NCBI RefSeq assembly: GCF_050003625.1
Contig: NC_134397.1
Coordinates: 65,136,669-65,200,668, forward strand
DNA length: 64,000 bases
Direction of reading: 5' to 3'
From: Haematobia irritans
Lineage: Eukaryota > Arthropoda > Insecta > Diptera > Muscidae
Position numbers and translations under genes: made by a program. Numbering within the stretch: the stretch's first letter is position 1; the number at the start of each line of letters is the position of its first letter. Below are positions 44,736 to 55,654 of the stretch, piece by piece. The notes beneath the pieces were generated by a model. That model did not search any database. It saw only the letters and a program-made list of their open reading frames with translations, and was not told where the DNA came from.

Positions 44736-45795
44736 ATTTTCTATAAAACTACAATTTTGACAATTTTTTCGATAAATACAAAATTTTTAATTTTTTTTTC
44801 TATAAAAGTAAAATTTTGACTATGTTTTCTATAAAAAATAAAGTTTTATATAAGTCTTTTTGTTTGGTAGTTTTTTGGTAAAACTTTCTGCAAATTTTGG
44901 TCGAGTGGCAACCGTGTTCACAACAAGAATTTATATCGCTAATAACATGAAATTAAAAATGCTAAAGGGTCATCAATAATAAAATATTTATTGCTATTTG
45001 AGCATTTCATACGTTAAAACTTCACAAATTTTCTAAAAAAAAAAAAATAAAATTTTAAAAATTTGTTGTAAAAAAAAAAAACAAAATTTTGAAAATTTTT
45101 TCTATAAAAATAAAATTTTGACAATGTTTTCTATAAATTTTCCTTAAAGTAATTTTCCTTAAAGTAATTTAAAGAAATTTTAGATTTATGATAAAAACGC
45201 TTTAAATAAAGGCTAAGACTTCTTTTAACGATTTTAAAGTTTTTTTTTTTTGTAATTAAGAAAACATTTTTTACTTTGAAGTATCCATTATAATTTGGAT
45301 TTTTAAACTGGTATTTGTTTGTACGTGAATAGCTTTATTAATATACCGCGAAAAGAAAATTAAAATTTGATAAATGAGATCTCTATCCTAATTTTAATTT
45401 CATTTATCCTAGATAAGTCACTAAAAACTGTCTTTATTTTAAAGAAGCCGCATCATTGGCTCGAAATCAATACCAAAAACCTTAATAGAAGTCTTTGGAC
45501 CCAAATAAACTTTTTTTTGAGAGTAGATGAAAAAAACGATAATCAATTGAGTTAAATTATCTGTTGTTAATCGCAATAGCATTTTAATAAAGTAAACGCG
45601 AAAATTTCAATGCGAAAATCTAACATAGTACCGCTCTTAAATGAGTAATCTGATTTCTTACTAAAAAAAACAAACAAAACAAACCTGTGAGAAAAACATT
45701 TTGGTCGAATATAATAATATTTTATATGATGAACATGTTCTTTTAATTAAATTCAAACTAATTTTTTTCATAACATCTTAAATGGCAAACACATT
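44736..45795. other. Low-complexity AT-rich region, no gene
   Basis: Long A and T runs, weak 29-bp-unit echoes to 45150, and CACTG-element-like text at 45415-45530 (GGCTCGAAATCAATACCAAA, TTTTTTTTGAGAG). No coding signal. Confidence 0.4.
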
Positions 45796-45840
45796 TTTAT
45801 AACCTGCGCCACACTGTGGAACAAGGTATGTTATTATAAC

Positions 45841-46375
45841 CCAGCAAAAAAAGCGTCCCCAAAAAAGTAGTGAAAATGTTCTTTTTGGATCCAGAAGTGG
45901 TGCGAAATTGGCGCAGAAGTGATGAATTTAACATGGGCTTGTCATAGGACGGATGGCCACCATTTTAACAACCGTTGCACTGGATTTGCATCACTTCTTA
46001 AGGTGTGATGCGAATTCAGTGTTAAGAAATTTTGTGATATTTTGACAAATAAATAATTTTTACAATTTTTTTATGAGTTTTAATGCATTCTTACGCCTGG
46101 GTGGAACGTTTGGCATCAAATATTTTCATAAATTCGCAATTTTTCTAGAATGGATTTGGCAGTTTTTTTCAGAAAAAATGAAATAATTTTTACCATTTTA
46201 TTAATTCTTAATCTATTTTTAACCTATTTGAAACAAAAAAATTTAAATTTTCCATTAAAAATATGAAAAAAAGCGAGTTATAAAAAAATTTAATTTAAAG
46301 AACTTCCTGTGCAGCTAAAATAAAGAACTTCTTTGGGAAGTGCTTTTAGAAGAACTTCCACATTTTTTTGCTGGG
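45841..46375. mobile_element. CCCAGC-type TIR element, complete, 535 bp
   Basis: CCCAGCAAAAAAAGCGTCCCC at the left, CACATTTTTTTGCTGGG at the right. Noncoding. The interior has GGATCCAGAAGTGGTG and AGAACTTCCTGTGCAGC. Separated from the next copy by only 20 bases. Confidence 0.88.
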
Positions 46376-46395
46376 AATTAAAATGTTAATTATTA

Positions 46396-46954
46396 CCCAG
46401 CAAAAAAAGCGTCGCCAAAAAAAGTACTAAAATTGTTTTTTTTTTTTGATCCGGAAGTGGTGCAAAATTGGCCCAGAAGCGATGAATTTAACATTGGTTT
46501 GTCATAGGACGGATGTCCACCATTTCAACAGCCGTTGCACTGAATATGCATCGCTTCTTAAGGTGTGATTCGAATTCAGAGTTTTGGATGTGATTTGAAA
46601 AATTTTGTGATATTTCGATAAATAAATACTTTTTACACTTTTTTTATGATTTTAATGCATTCTAACGCTTGTCTGAAACGCTTGACCTCTAATTTTCAAA
46701 AATGCGCAATTTTTATAGAATGGATTTAGCATTTTTTCGACAAAATTTAAATAATTTGCACCATTTTATTAATCCTTACGATGTTTCTAACCTATTTAAA
46801 ATTACTTTTTAAAAATATGAAAAAAGCGAGTTATAAACAATTGAATTAAAAGAACTTCCTGAGTAGTTAAAATAAAGAACATCTCTGGGAGAACATTTTT
46901 GGAAGCGCATTTAAAGTTATTCCTTTAGAAGAACTTCCAAATTTTTTGGCTGGG
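46396..46954. mobile_element. CCCAGC-type TIR element, complete, 559 bp
   Basis: CCCAGCAAAAAAAGCGTCGCC at the left, CAAATTTTTTGGCTGGG at the right, same order and orientation as the previous copy. They differ by scattered substitutions, so they are separate insertions or an old tandem duplication. Confidence 0.88.
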
Positions 46955-47166
46955 AAGTTAGTACATATGTTTGCAGCATCCAGAAGGAGACGAGATAGAC
47001 ATATGGTGTCTTTGGCAATATTGCTCAAGGCCAGCCCCTGAGGGGATCTCGCCATGTCCGTCTGTCTGTGAACACACAATCTACTTCAAATTTAGCACAA
47101 GTATGTGTTTTGGGTCAGAATAGAACCCTATTGATTTTGGAAGAAATCGATTCCGTTTTAGATATA

Positions 47167-48100
47167 AAGGGTGATTTGTTAAGAGCTTGATAACTTTTTT
47201 AAAAAAAAAAACGCATAAAATTTGCAAAATCTCATCGGTTCTTTATTTGAAACGTTAGATTGGTCCATGACATTTACTTTTTGAAGATAATTTCATTTAA
47301 ATGTTGACCGCGGCTGCGTCTTAGGTGGTCCATTCGGAAAGTCCAATTTTGGGCAACTTTTTCGAGCATTTCGGCCGGAATAGCCCGAATTTCTTCGGAA
47401 ATGTTGTCTTCCAAAGCTGGAATAGTTGCTGGCTTATTTCTGTAGACTTTAGACTTGACGTAGCCCCACAAAAAATAGTCTAAAGGCGTCAAATCGCATG
47501 ATCTTGGTGGCCAACTTACCGGTCCATTTCTTGAGATGAATTGTTCTCCGAAGTTTTCCCTCAAAATGGCCATAGAATCGCGAGCTGTGTGGCATGTAGC
47601 GCCATCTTGTTGAAACCACATGTCAACCAAGTTCAGTTCTTCCATTTTTGGCAACAAAAAGTTTGTTAGCATCGAACGATAGCGATCGCCATTCACCGTA
47701 ACGTTGCGTCCAACAGCATCTTTGAAAAAATACGGTCCAATGATTCCACCAGCGTACAAACCACACCAAACAGTGCATTTTTCGGGATGCATGGGCAGTT
47801 CTTGAACGGCTTCTGGTTGCTCTTCACTCCAAATGCGGCAATTTTGCTTATTTACGTAGCCATTCAACCAGAAATGAGCCTCATCGCTGAACAAAATTTG
47901 TCGATAAAAAAGCGGATTTTCTGCCAACTTTTCTAGGGCCCATTCACTGAAAATTCGACGTTGTGGCTCGTTAGTAAGTCTATTCATGATGAAATGTCAA
48001 AGCATACTGAGCATCTTTCTCTTTGACACCATGTCTGAAATCCCTCGTGATCTGTCAAATACTAATGCATGAAAATCCTAACCTCAAAAGAATCACCCTT
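47167..48100 (-). mobile_element. DD41D mariner-like transposon, internally deleted
   Basis: Terminal repeats AAGGGTGATTTGTTAAGAG and (reverse) AAGGGTGATTCTTTTGAG, TA on both sides (47165-47166 and 48101-48102). 934 bp, shorter than the ~1.3 kb expected for full members of the Tc1/mariner superfamily. It interrupts the HINE-C text GATATA/AGCTC. Confidence 0.88.
47274..47987 (-). CDS. DD41D-type transposase, open frame lacking the N-terminal DNA-binding region
   Basis: 237 codons without stop or frameshift. First Asp in FSDEAHFWLNGYVNKQ, second in WFQQDGATCHTAR, third in PRSCDLTPLDYFLWGYVK; 41 residues separate the second and third, the DD41D spacing known from rosa-like Tc1/mariner relatives. 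It ends RMDHLRRSRGQHLNEIIF. The frame begins MNRLTNE and passes straight to PQRRIFSEWALEKLAE. Family members usually have about 100 residues of helix-turn-helix before this point, so an in-frame deletion has joined the start peptide to the catalytic domain. The terminal repeats are present. Without the DNA-binding part it cannot be an autonomous transposase; it may be inert or act as a dominant-negative product. Confidence 0.85.
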   Translation of the reverse strand: MNRLTNEPQRRIFSEWALEKLAENPLFYRQILFSDEAHFWLNGYVNKQNCRIWSEEQPEAVQELPMHPEKCTVWCGLYAGGIIGPYFFKDAVGRNVTVNGDRYRSMLTNFLLPKMEELNLVDMWFQQDGATCHTARDSMAILRENFGEQFISRNGPVSWPPRSCDLTPLDYFLWGYVKSKVYRNKPATIPALEDNISEEIRAIPAEMLEKVAQNWTFRMDHLRRSRGQHLNEIIFKK

Positions 48101-48711
48101 TACATAGCTCACATATATATCTTTCGCCCGATATCTACTAATATGTCCCCAGAAGCCAAAATTTCAGCCTGATTTGCTTTAAATTTTCAACAAGGAGTGC
48201 AATAGATAGCGTCGTAAATTGTGCCGAATTTGGTTGAAATCGGTTCAGATTTAGATATAGCTCCCATATATATCTTTTGCCCGATGTGGACTTATATGGA
48301 ACCAGAAGCCAGTGTTTTACCCTGATTTGCTTTGAATTTTGTACAGGGCGTAGAATTAACGTTCTCGATATACATGCTAAGTTTTGTTGAAATCGGTTCA
48401 GATTTAGATATAGCTCCCATATATATTATTCGTCCGATTTACACTCATATGACCACAGTGGTCAAACTTGTAATATGATTTAGATATAGCTCCCATATAT
48501 TTTTTTTTAGATTTCGTCAAAAATGACCAAAATACCAACTGTTTCCTTGTAAAATTGGCACTGCTTAGTCAAAAACTTGTAAAAGCGACTCCAATCTGTC
48601 TATACTTCTAATACACATTTGACGGATTGGACATGGTATCTAAAATGTGGATCTACAAAGTGGTATAATACAGTCGGCCCCGTGCGTCTTTAGAATTTCA
48701 TTACTAGTTTA

Positions 48712-50904
48712 TTGAAATTATTTTCACTGGACAAATAATAAAACAATAATTATTACGTTAAAAAAAAAAAAAAAAAAAAAAAAACAAAATAAAAATTTCT
48801 TACATAATTCTATACAAACGAAACTTTCATTCTACGCTAAATTTTTTAAAGCAAATAAAAAAGGCAATTGTTGCAAAGCTTTTCATACATATTTTTATTC
48901 GTTTCGGAGGAATGTATTATTTGGGTGAATTATTTCTAAAATATAGCAAGTTACAAAATCTACAAAATGGGGTTTCTTCCTGTGGTGAAGTGCGAATTTA
49001 TTTATTGATTAAGGAAATTGCAAACTATTTTAAAATTCATGATATTGAATTAAATTAGGTCAAAGAATTCATGCTGAGACTTCATGTCGAATTTTATTTT
49101 AAATTTCCTCCACTTCTATATGATAATTTTTCTATGAACATTTAACCAATTCCCATTATATTGATACACTTGAATTTAAATATAAACATTTCATGTGCAA
49201 TCTACAATTAATTAAATAAACATTTGAATTTTGGTTTATGATTAATGTCTACAGAGGAAAATAAATTACCAAGACCCATTCGTTGATTTAATCATGCATA
49301 GAAATTTAGTTAGAGTTGGCATTTGACAAAAATGCAATTATACAAAATTTGCCTAATTTAATGTGGGTCAAATAATGTAGTTATTTTGGATTTTTTTTGT
49401 TCTCATTTGGGAGGGTCTTTATTCACACTTTGTACATGAATGTGACATACATTTCCGTGTCTATCATTATCAATGTTAATTGAGGTTTGAATACAAATCA
49501 TTTCGGGTTAATTTTACGGTCAAATATAAATAAATGAAAATTATTTTATGTGAAAATAATACAAGAATATATAAGCAAAACTTCGGCCAGGCCGGATCTT
49601 ATCTTCACAAGAAAAAATGTATGCCCGGTTCTAAAGATTTTGTCTTTGCTCTAATGATTTGTATTTATTTCCAGCCAAAGAAACGTAAAATTGAAGTAAA
49701 TGCACATTTAAGATACAATTATCTTTTAAATTTGAGTTTTGTGTAATTGATTCTAGGAAATACATTTTGATTTATAAATTTTTTCAGCTTTTTTCTTCAT
49801 GTGCTATCAAAATACATTAAAAGAACTTAAATTTCCAAATTCAGACACGACTGGAAAATGGGAAGGTATCTTTTAACTTCCTAACATTTTTATTTGATTC
49901 CGAGCCAAAGATACAGATTCATTAAAATAAAGACATTTTTGGGAACTGGCTAGCTTTAAGTCTAGGCTCTATAAATTTAAGATTAGGCACACGGACGAAA
50001 AATACTGTTTTTTATTATATTATATGTTTGAAACTCAAATTTTTTAACACAATGTTTTTAAGTGCAAGCATATGATGTTCATAAACTAGCATAACATGTT
50101 TGGGGCATATATGTTAATATGTTAGAAAATATTATGTTTGGGACATAAAATGTTTGTAAATATAATTTGCTTAGATGCAAACATATATTAATTTGGAAAT
50201 AGCCTATAAAAATATATGTGTTTAGACAGAGAGACCTAGAGAGTATGCTGCAAGTAAAATAACGGAAGTAACCAATTGGCGCCTTAAAAATATATCCACA
50301 CAAAGAACATTTCAATAAAATTATTACTACCAGTGTATGCCCAAAGGTGAAATATAATATGTTTGAACAATAAAAACAATATTTTGTTTGGACCAATCCT
50401 GAAAATATATATGCTTGAAGCAAAATGTGTTTGGGGTATATGTTACAGATATATATGTTTTTTGAGGGTATATTCATGTCCAAATAAATGTCTGTTTAAA
50501 AATCTAAATTATAACAGATACTTCAAAATAAAGAAATTTTAATTAACAGAAAGTTAATAATATTTGCTTTGAAAATAATTTTCTTTAAATTTAAGACACA
50601 ATTTAATTTTCCATCCCGTCCTTAAAAACGTATGTCTTTGAAGTAAAGAATAAAACTTTCTTTAAATTCACAGATCTATTGAATGTTTGCTTTAAATATT
50701 CAATAATTAGACAATATTTGGGATAAATTTCTTTAAAAATAAGGAAATTTTAATAAAAATAAAATTCGTAATCTTTACTATAAAATTATTTTCTTTGAAT
50801 TTACGACACGAATCTTTGAAATTTGCGTTCCTCCATTAAAGTCGCATATCTTTGAAGTGAGGTAAATTTTCCGTAAAGCAAAAAACAAAACGTTTTTGAT
50901 TAAA
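48712..50904. other. AT-rich region, no gene
   Basis: A run of about 27 A's lies at 48757-48784. A 3'-end scrap of HINE-A (ACTTCGGCCAGGCCGGATCTTAT) is at 49580-49602, followed by CACTG-element-like text to 49960. About 50040-50470 is rich in ATATATGTTT/AAACATAT words, shared with 62080-62180 and 62640-62760. No coding signal. Confidence 0.45.
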
Positions 50905-52200
50905 AACAAGTGAGTAAAGCAGATAGTCGGGCGGGGCCGACTATATCATACCCTAAACTACCCCTACTGAATTAGTAAACATTGTTTGTGGGGTATCAAT
51001 GGTATAGGTTTGTTGAAAAACCGCATTTCCACATTTAAGAGCATTAAGGCGTACATGGGAGTTTTATCACAATCTGAACAGAAATGTCTGATATTAGGAG
51101 CGATAGTTGATTCTGAACCTACAGAGTTAGTATGCCACTAATATTGAGTTCATTACTAAAAAAAGATGAAATCGCTCAATTAGTGTGGGTAATAAAGCCG
51201 AATTTCTGAAAATAGGATAATAAATTTATGTAAGAGCTACATGTAAGTCAAAATACGATCAGCTCATACATGTACATTTGAAATTTGAGCAACATTGATT
51301 AATAATTAAGAGTATTATGGCCAAATTTGGGAAAATCGATCGATGCAATATATTGGAGCTATATCTAAATCCGAACCGATTTCGATGATATTTCACAGAA
51401 GGTTACCTTAGGCTAAATTAGAGTAAGATCGGGTACTAAATAAGGCTATTATGGTCAGAAATAAATTTGTAAGGGGTAATTTTTTCAAAAGCGGGCGATA
51501 CATATATATGGGGCTAAATCTGAACCGATTTGGATTATATTTTGCAGGTTTTGTTGATATTACAGAAGATTACCTTGTGCTAAATTTGAGAAAAATCGGT
51601 TTATAAATGAGGCCACTACGGTCAAAAATAAGGTTATAAGGGGCAAAATTTTGAAAATTGGGCGCTACATATATATGGGAGCTATATCTAAATCTGAACC
51701 CATTTGGATGATATTTTGCACATATAGTCAGTACTATAGAACATTATAGTAAGCCAAATTTGTGTATGATCGGTTGATAAATAAGGGTTTTATGGCCAAA
51801 TTTCTCAAAATCGGGCGATAGATATATATGGGAGCTATAACTAAATCTGAACCGATTTCGATGATTTTTTGCAAATATAGTAAGTATTATAGAAAATTAG
51901 ATTTTGGCCAACTTTGAGTCAGATCGGTTGATAAATAAGGGACTTATGGCCAAATTTGGGAAAATCGGGCGATACATATATATGGGAGCTATATCTAATT
52001 CTGAACCGATTTCGATGAAATTTGGCACACTTAAAGGTCGGTCTATTGGGTTACTTTGTGGCAAATTTGACGCCGATCGGTTAGTAAATGAACGCAATCT
52101 GACCCCATTTATCGAAATCGGGCGATGATATATTGGGAGCTATATACGGTTTTTTCCAATTTCAATAGCATTCGTCCTCGTACCAAAAAAAACTAGATTT
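50905..52200 (-). mobile_element. HINE/DINE-1-like family D, 5' truncated
   Basis: 3' end at the left: ACAAGTGAGTAAAGCAG, then hairpin ATAGTCGGGCGGGGCCGACTAT, then ATCATACCC. Central repeats with TATATATGGGAGCTATATCT are spaced 153, 154 and 151 bp. No GTCY microsatellite or 5' end was found. It is the cousin of family B in opposite orientation. Confidence 0.8.
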
Positions 52201-52328
52201 GAACTGTCATTTGCCTTATAAAAAAGAGATTTCAAATTAACTTTTATTAGATTCCGAGCCTAAATTTGAAAAAATCAGCTCATACATTAGGTTATTGTAA
52301 AAGTTTCTTGGTAATTTGGTGAGACATA

Positions 52329-52520
52329 CACGCAAAAAAATAATTCTTTCCTTCCAAACGAAATTTTAGGCAAACAAATATCGTTTTTCATTTGCTTTTC
52401 GCTATAAGGAAGTTTGTTTGTGAGAAAATTATATACTTTTTGTCATAAACGTTGATTCTTTTATAGGATGTAAAAAGAATTTGTCGAAAAATATTTACCT
52501 ATTTTTGTGATATCAGCGTG
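52329..52520. mobile_element. Left end of a CACGCAAA-type TIR element
   Basis: TA then CACGCAAAAAAATAATTC and CTTTCCTTCCAAACGAAATT match 21420. The right end was not found. Confidence 0.55.
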
Positions 52521-52692
52521 ATGTAATACTGTTTAGTTAAAATTTTCTACAAATATTCAAAATTTTCTAAAATCAACCAAAAGTTTTCTGCATGGTGAGT
52601 TCACTGTTTTTCAGTCTAAGACGTTTACTATACAGATTAAACTTAACCTCTCTTAACTGCCAAAATTTAGGCGACCATGGATGTCCACTTCT

Positions 52693-52756
52693 GAGAGGTT
52701 TCACTGCAATACATCTTAATCGGTTCAGATTAAGATATATTGCAGTGAAACCTCTC
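52693..52756. repeat. Long near-perfect hairpin
   Basis: A 28-base arm (starting GAGAGGTTTCACTGCAATA) is followed by an 8-base spacer CGGTTCAG and the reverse complement arm ending GCAGTGAAACCTCTC; only one or two positions fail to pair. The arm resembles SINE body text. The hairpin abuts a HINE-A scrap. Confidence 0.85.
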
Positions 52757-52925
52757 GAATGAAATCTACTCTTCCAGGAAGATCCGGAAATCAAATCTGG
52801 CAATCGGTTTATATGGGACCGATATGGACCAATACTAACACCACGTACCAAATTTCAACCGCGGACGAACGGAAGTAGACAGGTCGACTCAGAATTTCAC
52901 CACGACCCAAAATATATACAGCAAA
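52757..52925 (-). mobile_element. HINE-A scrap
   Basis: One central repeat (GGCAATCGGTTTATATGGG, ACCACGTACCAAATTTCAAC) joined directly to the leader (GTCGACTCAGAATTTCACC, GACCCAAAATATATA). It is a deletion remnant. Confidence 0.7.
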
Positions 52926-53490
52926 GCTTTTTTTATTATGTACATGCACATACATACATACATATATACATAACTAAATGCACTTACACTAATAGAAAAA
53001 AATTACGTTCCATAGTCGTGAACAGACGGTGACAAAATGAAACGGAAACGTTCACCAAAAAACGGAATGTTCACAATTTCGTTCACGGGCGTTCACGATT
53101 TCATGAACGGCATTCGTTTTTCTTTGGCCATGAAAAGTCTTAAAATAATCGTTAGACGTTATTATGGCAACTTCCTCGGTGGTTCAATGTGCTAAGGCGA
53201 CTGTTTTAATTTTAATTCTGTTTATAAATTCGTAACCATAACGTTTTCAGATCGTGAACACTGGTTGTTATTTCGACAACGCATGGTGTCATTTTATCGT
53301 TGTCAGATTGACACCGTTGATTCACTTTCATGAACGAGTCGTTTTGAAATAAGCACGCCGTGCATGATTTTTTTCTTGATAATTTCTCCTCAAATTATTC
53401 ATATATTATATCAAAAAGTTAACTACGTATCATTTTATTTATCACGCCAATTTTCTTCCTTTTACATTTTTGAGTCAAAAAATTTTGTGG
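52926..53490. other. No gene; GTTCAC-rich stretch
   Basis: 53005-53130 contains many GTTCAC/GTGAAC and CATGAACG words and 53320-53350 has a related TCATGAACGAGTC. It may be a TIR element with decayed ends. The SINE tails and other families do not match. Confidence 0.4.
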
Positions 53491-53493
53491 GTC

Positions 53494-55650
53494 TAAAGAA
53501 ATAAAATTTTGACAAAATTTCTATAGAAATAACATTTTGGCAAAGTTTCCTATAGAAATAAAATTTTGGCAAAATTTTCTATAGAAACAAAATTTTGACA
53601 AAATTTCTATAGAAATAAAATTTTGGCAAAATTTTCGATAGAAATGAAATTTTGGCAAAATTTTCTATAGAAATAAAATTTAGACAAAATTTTCTATATA
53701 AGTAAAATTTTGAGAAAATTTTCTATAGAAATAAAATTTTGACAAAATTTTCTATATAAATAAAATTTAGATAAAATTTTCTATGGAAATAAAATTTTGG
53801 CAAACTTTTCTATAGAAATAAAATTTTGGCAAAATTTTCTATAGAAATGAAATTTTGGCAAAATTTTCTATAGAAATAAAATTTTGAGAAAATTTTCTAT
53901 AGAAATAAAATTTTGGCAAAATTTTCTATAGAAATGAAATTTTGGCAAAATTTTCTATGGAAATAACATTTTGACAAAATTTTCTATAGAAATAAAATTT
54001 TGGCAAAATTTCTATAGAAATAAAATTTTGGCAAAATTTTCTATAGAAATAAAATTTTGGCAAAATTTTCTATAGAAATAAAATGTTGACAAAATTTCTA
54101 TAGAAATAAAATTTTGGCAAAATTTTCTATAGAAATGAAATTTTGGCAAAATTTTCTATAGAAATAAAATTTAGACAAAATTTTCTATATAAGTAAAATT
54201 TTGAGAAAATTTTCTATAGAAATAAAATTTTGACAAAATTTTCTATAGAAATAAAATTTTGAGAAAATTTTCTATAGAAATAAAATTTTGAGAAAATTTT
54301 CTATAGAAATAAAATTTTGACAAAATTTTTTATAGAAATAAAATTTTGACAAAATTTTCTATAGAAATAAAATTTTGACAAAATTTTCTATGGAAATAAA
54401 ATTTTGACAAAATTTTCTATAGAAATAAAATTTTGACTAAATTTTCTATAGAAATAAAATTTTGGCAAAATTTTGTATAGAAATAAAATTTTGAGAAAAT
54501 TTTCTATAGAAATAAAATTTTGACAAAATTTTCTATGGAAATAAAATTTTGACAAAATTTTCTATAGAAATAAAATTTTGACAAAATTTTCTATAGAAAT
54601 AAAATTTGTTGTTGTTTTTTTATTTCAGCTTAAAACCATACATTGACTAAACTACAAGAGTAGCTTAACCAACAGAGGAAAAGAATGTTTGTCAAATTTA
54701 TTTGGGCAAAGCCCTATAGACTGCAAGATGGTTGGATGGACGCACGTTTCGGAATTACCACATTCCTCATCAGCATCCTCTACTTGCAGCAAAACTATCA
54801 ACCAATTATCAGAATAAATTCAGGCAGTTTATTAAACCCAACAAAAACCACACTTGAACCCTCCGAAAAAAGGTTTTACATTGATAGCCGGCTTATGCCA
54901 AATAAATTCGAAACAAACATATCTCTTTTCCTATGCCACTGTCAAATCATCGATTTGAATTCACATGGCTGGGTTTATTTTGAGCGTGCCTCCTCTTCTT
55001 TTTCCATTTGTTTTGTTTTGTTATTGTTGGTTTTGTTCTTTAAGCATTGTTGTTGTTTTTTTATTTCAGCTTAAAACCATACATTGACTAAACTACAAGA
55101 GTAGCTTAACCAACAGAGGAAAAGAATGTTTGTCAAATTTATTTGGGCAAAGCCCTATAGACTGCAAGATGGTTAAATTGTGGTGGTAAAATTTTGACAA
55201 AATTTTCTATGGAAATAAAATTTTGACAAAATTTTCTATAGAAATAAAATTTTGACAAAATTTTCTATAGAAATAAAATTTTGACAAAATTTTCTATAGA
55301 AATAAAATTTTGAAAAAATTTTCTATAGAAATAAAATTTTGACAAATATTTCTATAGAAATAAAATTTTGACAAAATTTTCTATAGAAATAAAATTTTGA
55401 CAAAATTTTCTATAGAAATAAAATTTTGAAAAAATTTCTATAGAAATAAAATTTTGAGAAAATTTTCTATAGAAATAAAATTTTGACAAAATTTTCTATG
55501 GAAATAAAATTTTGACAAAATTTTCTATAGAACTAAAATTTTGACAAAATTTCTATAGAAATAAAATCTTGACAACATTTTCTAAAGAAATACAATTTTG
55601 ACAACATTTTGTATCGTAATAAAATTTTGACAAAATTTTCTATAGTAATA
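53494..55650 (-). repeat. 29-bp minisatellite array attached to a HINE-A copy
   Basis: About 54 units of GACAAAATTTTCTATAG plus AAATAAAATTTT. It is split by a direct-repeat element at 54607-55174. It runs straight into HINE-A central repeats at about 55655. Variants (GGCAAAA, GAGAAAA, TAGACAAAA) match those in the intron 1 arrays. Confidence 0.95.
54607..55174 (+). mobile_element. Direct-repeat element (TRIM-like or 441-bp tandem unit)
   Basis: A 127-bp direct repeat (54607-54733 and 55048-55174, nearly identical, with CTTAAAACCATACATTGAC and GGGCAAAGCCCTATAGACTG) flanks 314 bp of unique sequence. AAATT borders both sides. There is no clear tRNA primer site or polypurine tract and the repeats do not begin TG and end CA, so a terminal-repeat retrotransposon in miniature is possible but unproven; a 441-bp satellite unit present 1.3 times fits equally. 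The 129-codon open frame inside has no recognised domain. Confidence 0.7.
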
Positions 55651-55654
55651 AAAT

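Larger units (their letters stand above)
45797..48711 (+). mobile_element. HINE/DINE-1-like family C, interrupted three times
   Basis: 5' end near TATAACCTGCGCCACACTGTGG (compare 63748). After two CCCAGC elements come the leader, GTCCGTCTGTCTGTG at 47056, and central repeats (TTTAGATATAGCTCCCATAT). These are split by a DD41D element at 47167-48100. The 3' end is CAGTCGGCCCCGTGCGTC then ACTAGTTT. It is diverged from family B but has the same layout. Confidence 0.8.

Noticed and set aside
50079..50483. 134-codon minus-strand frame
   Set aside because: It lies in a stretch of repeated ATATATGTTT/AAACATAT words, which yields biased open frames with CYS/ILE/TYR-rich text and no domain.
54685..55074. 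129-codon open frame in the direct-repeat element
   Set aside because: No domain recognised; it begins inside one repeat and ends in the other, and the partial copy at 27072 does not keep the frame.
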